DNA from: Synaphobranchus kaupii
Lineage: Eukaryota > Chordata > Actinopteri > Anguilliformes > Synaphobranchidae
NCBI GenBank assembly: GCA_029718625.1
Contig: CM056377.1
Span: 107,498,732 to 107,562,731, forward strand
Direction of reading: 5' to 3'
DNA: 64,000 nucleotides
How positions within the stretch are numbered: position 1 is the stretch's first letter; every line of letters starts with the position of its first letter. A program made the position numbers and the translations under genes. Shown piece by piece: positions 58,291-64,000 of the stretch. The notes under the pieces were generated by a model that was not told the origin of the DNA, did no database searches, and was given only the letters and a program-made list of their open reading frames with translations.

Positions 58291-60380
58291 GTGTATTTTT
58301 CCTTTCTCCTTCTCTTTTTGCCCACAACAGCAAATATCCTGTTGGCGCAGGATGCTGGGCTGTATCTGGCCCCACCAATCGATAAGGCTCCTGGCGAAGG
58401 GCTCCCATTCATCTCTTGGCCATAAAATTTGATTAGCGCTGACTACAGCACTGCAGGGAGATGGTCCGATAGAGCCTGGCTGCACGATACAACAACAGCA
58501 TCCCACATTTTCCTCACTGCTCAGTTTTGTTGTTTTTTTTGTGCGCGCTTTCCTTTTTCCTGTTTTGTTTTCCCCCGCCTCCCTCCCCAGCTCCAGCCAG
58601 TTCTGCGTACAGACATTACAGAGTGTGGACTGTTTCCCGTCTTTTTTGTATTTTCTTCTGTCCTGTAAAGTGAAATCACAGTCCTGATGAAGTTGCACAC
58701 TCTGTGTTAATAAAACTAATCAAATGCACTTGGCTGCAGCTTGGATGGCCAACAGACACACTGTTCCAGCATATCTCTGCGGCACGTGACCGACAGTCTC
58801 CCAATCATGACTGAGCTGTGGGAGTGGATGACAAATCTTTGTGCAAAGGCAGGAAATGATAGCAATGACCACACACCACACACTTTTTTTCCCTTAAGAT
58901 GTATATACAACACGAGTTTGCCTTAGCAGTTACACAGCTCAAAAAGTTTTGTACTTCCTCAACTTGCGATACTTCATTTTCCGTGTGCACTGTGGAAATG
59001 GCAGCACAGGTGTTCCATTCAGCTGCTGTTTACAAGCCTCTAACAGCATCTACAGCTATTTAGATCATAACACAACACAAGCAAATTCTGAACTTCCTGC
59101 ACTAAGACAAATTGCTACTAACAGACCACATTGTGAACCGTCACATTGGCTTAGCCATTTTATGCACAAATTATCATAAACTAATTTAAAAAATAAAAAA
59201 GCAAGCAACTAGCAATAAATCTCTTCTGTTTTACCCATATGGGTCAACATTTTAGCATTTCATTTTACTTTGAGCGGTGAATTGAGTGAACTCAATTAAT
59301 CCGTCTGTTTTGTTCTGTTCCATCACATTGTTTAAAAACTGCCTATGAAGGGCAGCGCAGAAAAAGGGCTCACGTTAGCAAAATGAACAATCTGTCAGGA
59401 GAGCTGACTGAGATGCTTTGAACACAATTTAATACATAAATGTACAAGCTGTGCACGAGAGGGGTAAGAGGCAGCTTGATAAGTGCAACGTGAATGGTGC
59501 CATGTTGCCAATTACCTGCCATTTAGACAGCATCGGTAGCTGCTCAAAAAAAAATAAAATAAAAAACCTTGCTAAAAGCTAGCATACATACAACGGAAAG
59601 CACTGCAACCATTCACAGTCAAACATTTAAAATACCAGCCATCATGCTAGATTGGGAGGGCCATTTCTAACAATTCTGTGGTGGCACACCAATAGGCAAC
59701 CTCTCAGCCTCTGTTTTCTGCCTCTGAATTAAAGCCCTGCGTATGTGAGCAAGGAAACCGTACACTCATTTAATAAAAAAGCACTGCTCGGTTTTATCTG
59801 CTGGCTGGTTTCAATAAGGAATATTCAAATGTAAGTTGGCAAGCCTTTTTCAAAAGGGCATTTGCGCTTTTTTCTTATTAGTCCTTTTCATAAAATGTTG
59901 TGGCTTGTGCACTCAAACCTAATTAGGATAATTTCATGTTTTTTGTAATGGTTTCATCAAGCAGAAATATGGACAGTACAGGCTATTCTTTTTCATAATA
60001 GCCTCTATAAATAAAGGGCCTTTCATAGACACAGGTTTATTATTATGAGTATTGTGCTCAGCAGTTATACTTATTATTTTGATTTAAGTTCTAAAGAGAC
60101 AACATCTTTAATAAGAAGATATTGTGCTTGATTTAGTTTAATGCTTTATGGCACTAAAGGACATGATGAAAACAGTGAGCTGCTATATACTGTATGTTAC
60201 TTACCAGACTACAGTCATTGCATTGTGCTTGGATGGAAAGCCTTTTCACGTACCAGTTCTCACTATAGACTAACTATACCGACTAACTATAACATTAACC
60301 AATGAACTACCGTTTTTAATAGGAATGTCATGACAAGAGAAATAAAGAAGTCAGAATGTTCATCTGAGTGTCTGGAGATA
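58291..60380. other. Intron sequence, nothing recognised
   Basis: Mixed to AT-rich composition, no exon or element recognised. It ends at the TA target of the Tc1-like element. Confidence 0.45.
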
Positions 60381-62233
60381 CAGTGCCTTGAGAAAGTATT
60401 CAGCCCCCCCCCCCCCCCCCCCCCCCCGACCCCCCAAACATTCTCATATTGTCCTGTTACACTATCAAATTTGAAATCCCCCCCCCCCCCCCAACCAACA
60501 AATAAAATTCAACACATTCATGATGCAAAAATATTTGAAAGACTTACATTACTAATTTACAAAAGTACTCAACCCCCTAAAATCAAATACTTTGTAGATG
60601 GGCCTTTGGCAGCAATTAAAGCTCTGAGTCTTCTGGGGGATATCTTTATGAGCTTTCCACATTTAGATTTGAAATTTTTTTGCCCATTCCTCCATGCAAA
60701 TTTGTCCAAACTCTGCCAAGTTACGTGCCAAGTTATGTTCTCTGACAGAGAATGTCAGTGGGCAGATTTTCAGATCAGACTTTTGGCTGGGTCATTACAG
60801 AATACTGACCTTCTTGTTTATAAGCCATTCCTTTGTAGTTTTTGCTATTTGCTTTGGGTCATTGTCCTGTTGGAACATGAATCTTAAGCCTAAACGCAGA
60901 TCCTCTCGTGGACTGAAACAGGTTGTTCTCAAGGACTTGCCTGTATTTTGGTCCATCCATTCTTGCCTCCCAGTCCCTCCTGTTGAGAAGCATGATACTG
61001 CCACTGCAATGCTTGACAGTAGGTATGGTGTTACCTGGGTGATGAGCTGTTTCTGGCCAAAGAGCTCAACTTTCATGTCATCATACCAAAAAGGTCTCAG
61101 ACATGGCCGGGGTCTGCCACATGGCTCGTAGCGAACTCCAGACGAGGCTTAATTGTGGCCTTTCTTAGAAGTGTCTTCCATCTAGCCACTTCTACCTAAG
61201 AGGCCAAATCTATGAAGTGCTGCAGAGATTGTTGATCTGGTTATTCAATTTGGTAGAACTTGGCCTGATCTTGGTGGTGTCCGGATAGGCCCATAACCTT
61301 GGACTTAAAGGTTGTATCAGCGATTTTGGGTCGAAACATAAATGATCACATTCATCTGATTTTTCCTCACGATCCGCTAGCTGCCCCGCCCCATAAGCAG
61401 GCCGTCAAAAAACCGCGTCTCTGTAGGCAGCCTATGCTCCGAGATCGTACACAAAAACAAATGGTACTACCAACCACTCAAAACCAAAATAAACAGTATT
61501 CCAACCAATCACCGACAAGGGGTGGGTGATTACTAATACGCTAATACTCTTATCTCGCTGAAATCTTGACGGATTTACAAACGGTTTGGTTTCTTACAAA
61601 CGTTATTAACGTGGTTATAATTCTGGATGCTTGAACACTATTTTTTTAAAACATAACATAATTGGCTCTGAGCTGGAGCTGGCTCTGTTTGTTTGGGATT
61701 TCGCTTCAGAAGTGACGTCACCCAAAATCGCTGATACAACCTTTAATGGTGCTCCTAGGAAAGTTAAAATCTTTGCCAATGTTTTTATATATTTTTTTAC
61801 ATATTTTATTTTTATAACCAAATAATTTAGCCTCCTAACAACTTCATCTTGAAATTCCACAGGCAGTGCCTTGGTCTTCATGACAGGGGTAATCTCATCT
61901 GATCTGTTTCTTTCAGCTGTGAGACCTCACAAAGGCAGTGATATTTATTCTCCAAACACACAATTGGACCTTGTTAATATATTTCCTGTGATATCTCAAG
62001 AGAATGGAATAAATCTGGTCCAGTTTAGTTTGTTAAAACAAAGGGGATGAGTACTTATGAATTAAGTTATTTTCAAATCTAAAGACATCAAAAATCATGT
62101 TGACATCATAGAGTTACTTATATATGAGTAGAAAAAACAGTTAAAAGTAAATTTATAAAAATTTAACTTTTGCAGCACAGCAAAACGAGAAATAATCAAA
62201 AGGGGTTTGGCTGAAAACTTTGTGAAGGCACTG
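60381..62233 (-). mobile_element. Tc1-like transposon with decayed transposase
   Basis: The left end CAGTGCCTTGAGAAAGTATT is flanked by TA and the right end GGCTGAAAACTTTGTGAAGG plus CACTG is followed by TA; the two ends are inverted relatives. The transposase lies on the minus strand. 60795-61076 reads [11 protein letters not shown] ... STGGTG ... [14 protein letters not shown] ... KEWLINKKVSIL, matching the D...D part of a DDE Tc1 transposase, with missing segments and shifts around it; a WPSQKSDLK-like piece follows near 60760. Poly-C runs lie at 60404-60427 and 60478-60492. A TTAA-flanked MITE interrupts the element. Confidence 0.85.
61309..61742. mobile_element. TTAA-flanked MITE inside the Tc1-like element
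   Basis: TTAA at 61305-61308 and 61743-61746. The terminal inverted repeats are 23 bp and exact, beginning AGGTTGTATCAGCGATTTTG at both ends. Removing the insert with one TTAA joins the flanking Tc1 sequence smoothly (GGACTTAATGGTGC). 434 bp, no transposase. PIF/Harbinger-like placement with a 3-bp target is less symmetrical. Confidence 0.88.
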
Positions 62234-62342
62234 TATGCTCACTTTGTTTTTACGTACTGTATGTTTTTATGTATTTGCACAAGCATTTCTGTGTGTGTTT
62301 GTGTGTGCGTGCGTGCATGCATACGTGTGTGAGCGTACTAGG

Positions 62343-62348
62343 ACTCAC
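62343..62348 (-). promoter_or_regulatory. agbl4: 5' splice site of the agbl4 exon
   Basis: On the minus strand the exon ends CAG and is followed directly by GTGAGT, a near-consensus U2-type donor. The junction falls between codons (phase 0). Confidence 0.88.
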
Positions 62349-62473
62349 CTGTGTCTCCCGCACATTCTCCACAGTGAAGTTAAACCATACTCTGAAGCGT
62401 GGGTTACAGGTGTCTGGCCTAATGAACAAGTCAAACTCAAACTCGCTGATGTAATCCACGCGACCAAGATTAC
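62349..62473 (-). CDS. agbl4: Internal exon of agbl4 (cytosolic carboxypeptidase 6)
   Basis: One 125-bp exon, read on the minus strand. It codes 41 complete codons plus the last two bases of a glycine codon, giving GNLGRVDYISEF..., then the hallmark RPDTCNPRFRVWFNFTVEN and ending ...VRETQ. I recognise this as the N-terminal beta-sandwich domain that precedes the zinc carboxypeptidase domain in CCP/Nna1 proteins, closest to vertebrate AGBL4/CCP6 (about 500 residues). CCP6 shortens polyglutamate side chains on tubulin and other proteins in the cytosol. The catalytic domain is not in this window. The exon is open throughout, follows an AG acceptor and ends at CAG before GTGAGT, so the upstream junction is phase 1 and the downstream junction phase 0. 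Its neighbours are a CA/GT tract and a Tc1 element within 120 bp on the 3' side. Family assignment is from memory of the protein. Other CCP family members are the main alternative, but the wording of this block favours AGBL4. Confidence 0.92.
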
Positions 62474-62492
62474 CTGGACGGAGAGAAGGCAC
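62474..62492 (-). promoter_or_regulatory. agbl4: 3' splice site of the agbl4 exon
   Basis: On the minus strand a pyrimidine-rich run (CTTCTCTCCGTCCAG) precedes the exon, with AG at its end. The exon then starts with GT, completing a glycine codon that is split after its first base. Confidence 0.85.
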
Positions 62493-64000
62493 ATACAATA
62501 AATCAGTCGGGTAACGCAATGTATACTCATTACTCTACATCTCAGTTATGAACCAGCAAGTGAGTGATCACAGGGGGCTTGATAATACTTGTGTATGCTA
62601 GTTCCAGTTTCATGCTTGTTCATTTGACCCTGTCAAACCGTACCTTTGAGGTTCATATCTCCGAGGTTCCACAGTATTTACCATATGACTCATTTAAATT
62701 CCAGTAACACGGAATATGTACACAGTGTGCTGATGATGTCCGTCTGTTTCTGTATGCAGTTGTTCCCTGCAGGGATAGCCGCGACACTAGGTGGGAGGAT
62801 ATGAGAGAAAACCAGACTACAGCTCAAGTGATGGCAGAGGAGGACCTTGGTGACAGAAATTTGGGGAAAAAAGCACATCTGTCTAAACAAGAGAGCAACA
62901 CGTTTCCTCCTATTGCCCAATGTGATGTTCCACACGTGCGCACCATTTAAAACACCATGCCGGTCCCCCCGGAGCAGTGTGGCGAAAGGATTTTCAAGAT
63001 GAGCACAAAGAATGCGCAATGAAACTCAGAGGTTTTGAAAGCCTTGCTACAGTACTGTGGGACCAGTGCAATTTCAGGTTCCTGAAACAAACAGATTAAT
63101 TAACCGCTGTGTTCCTGCTGCGGACGGCCAGGCATCGGCAGCCCAGCGCTTCTCTCTCCAGGCAACCAGAGAGCCTGCCTCCTCTTCCCCCATACGGCCC
63201 ATGTGGTGTGGAAGGAGTGTGGAACCCGTCCACCAGGTGCCAGGTAGCACAGAGCTAATTATTGACAGATGGGGTAACCAGCACACTGTCAGAGCAGATC
63301 GTCTCTCTTCTGCCATCAAAAAAGGGCTAATCCACCAGCTTCCTGAAAATCTCCTCCTCCCTCCAGTTTTAACTCCTCCCTGGCCAACAGTGCCCACGCT
63401 CCTTGATACAATAACAGGAGAACTAAGCCTGATCTTCATTCCAGTAATTCAGCACCAGCTTTAGTTCCCACTTGCCAACTGCCGTCCCTCAATGGCTTGA
63501 TTTTTTTAATATCTTCTGTGACAAATCTTCTGTGTCAACCTCTAACATTGGAGAAATAACCAGATTCTTTACCTTTCGATACACATGTTATAGGGAGGGT
63601 CCTGCACTGTAACCTGTGATTCAGTTTAAATTCACTCTATAGCCAACACACAACAGACTAACTGGTAGTGATTAAGTAGTGAGTAGGTTTAAATAGAAAA
63701 GACACACTTTAAATATCTAAAAAAGTATCACTTTAACAAAAAATATTAAGATACTGTTTCAAAGGCTGAACAGGATTCCGCTAACACAACAAGACAGTAT
63801 TCACTTGAATGTAGAAACTACTTCACCCATTTCCATAATTCAAAATGATCTTTTACATTTCACATTGGTAATTATTTATTCAGAATTTCCAAATAATAAG
63901 TAGGCTACAACGCCTAAAATTAAAAATGGAAAAATAATGCGTAATAATGATAATGGATTGCATTAATATAGAGCTGACACATCATCTGAGATCAGAGAAA
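62474..64000. other. agbl4 intron upstream of the exon (minus-strand sense)
   Basis: No further exon recognised. 63057-63464 is open on both strands and less AT-rich but matches no family I know. The rest shows no element termini. Confidence 0.45.

Noticed and set aside
62250..62519. 89-aa minus-strand ORF as a complete gene
   Set aside because: Only the middle 41 codons are conserved and they are bounded by splice sites; the flanks are intron.
1..64000. CRISPR arrays, operons, bacterial promoters or phage genes
   Set aside because: The sequence is animal nuclear DNA; tandem repeats here lack spacers and no bacterial coding structure exists.
1..64000. Further agbl4 exons or a nested gene such as bend5
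   Set aside because: I looked for the residues flanking this exon in AGBL4 and for bend5-like coding on both strands and saw none. Short exons could still be missed without alignment.

Overview
The window looks like teleost (ray-finned fish) nuclear DNA. It is AT-rich, has no bacterial-type gene density, and is crowded with fish-type repeats: a Sleeping Beauty-type Tc1 element with IR/DR ends, other Tc1 families, many hAT elements and hAT MITEs, L2-type LINE 3' ends, a tRNA-derived SINE, and long (CA)n and poly-C/G tracts. The species cannot be fixed from the sequence.

The only host coding sequence I can support is one 125-bp exon at 62349-62473 on the minus strand. It has canonical splice sites and encodes a strongly conserved part of the N-terminal domain of AGBL4/CCP6, a cytosolic carboxypeptidase that deglutamylates tubulin. 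AGBL4 is known in vertebrates for very large introns, so I read almost all of the window as two agbl4 introns: the following one (1-62348) and the preceding one (62474-64000). No second agbl4 exon and no nested gene was recognised, but short exons could be missed by eye.

Layout. 0.3-2 kb: relic of a BED-finger hAT transposase split by a second hAT with an 8-bp target duplication. 2-10.5 kb: unclassified repeats, foldback elements, an 18-bp minisatellite, a long CA tract and a long-TIR MITE. 11.0-12.6 kb: full-length Sleeping Beauty-type Tc1 with a decayed transposase. 12.7-21 kb: hAT fragments, a LINE 3' end, a SINE with target duplication, and a 2.7-kb TTAA-flanked element containing another hAT. 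23.7-24.3 kb: a second TTAA-type element. 25-37 kb: mostly unrecognised intron with microsatellites and a possible solo LTR. 38-41 kb: LINE inserted in LINE inside a common fish repeat, then a Tc1 fragment. 41.7-42.5 kb: apparently identical 356-bp tandem duplication. 48.5-51.5 kb: repeat-poor, partly GC-rich stretch that may be regulatory. 52.8-54.6 kb: hAT with perfect 8-bp duplication holding a deleted Tc1. 56.3-56.8 kb: 500-N gap entered through a 20-bp minisatellite. 60.4-62.2 kb: Tc1-like element carrying a TTAA-flanked MITE, just downstream of the agbl4 exon.

No genes act together here beyond the single agbl4 exon. The main interest is the layered history of transposon insertions, several datable by nesting, and a set of TTAA-flanked elements with AGG termini. 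I found no convincing new biological system.
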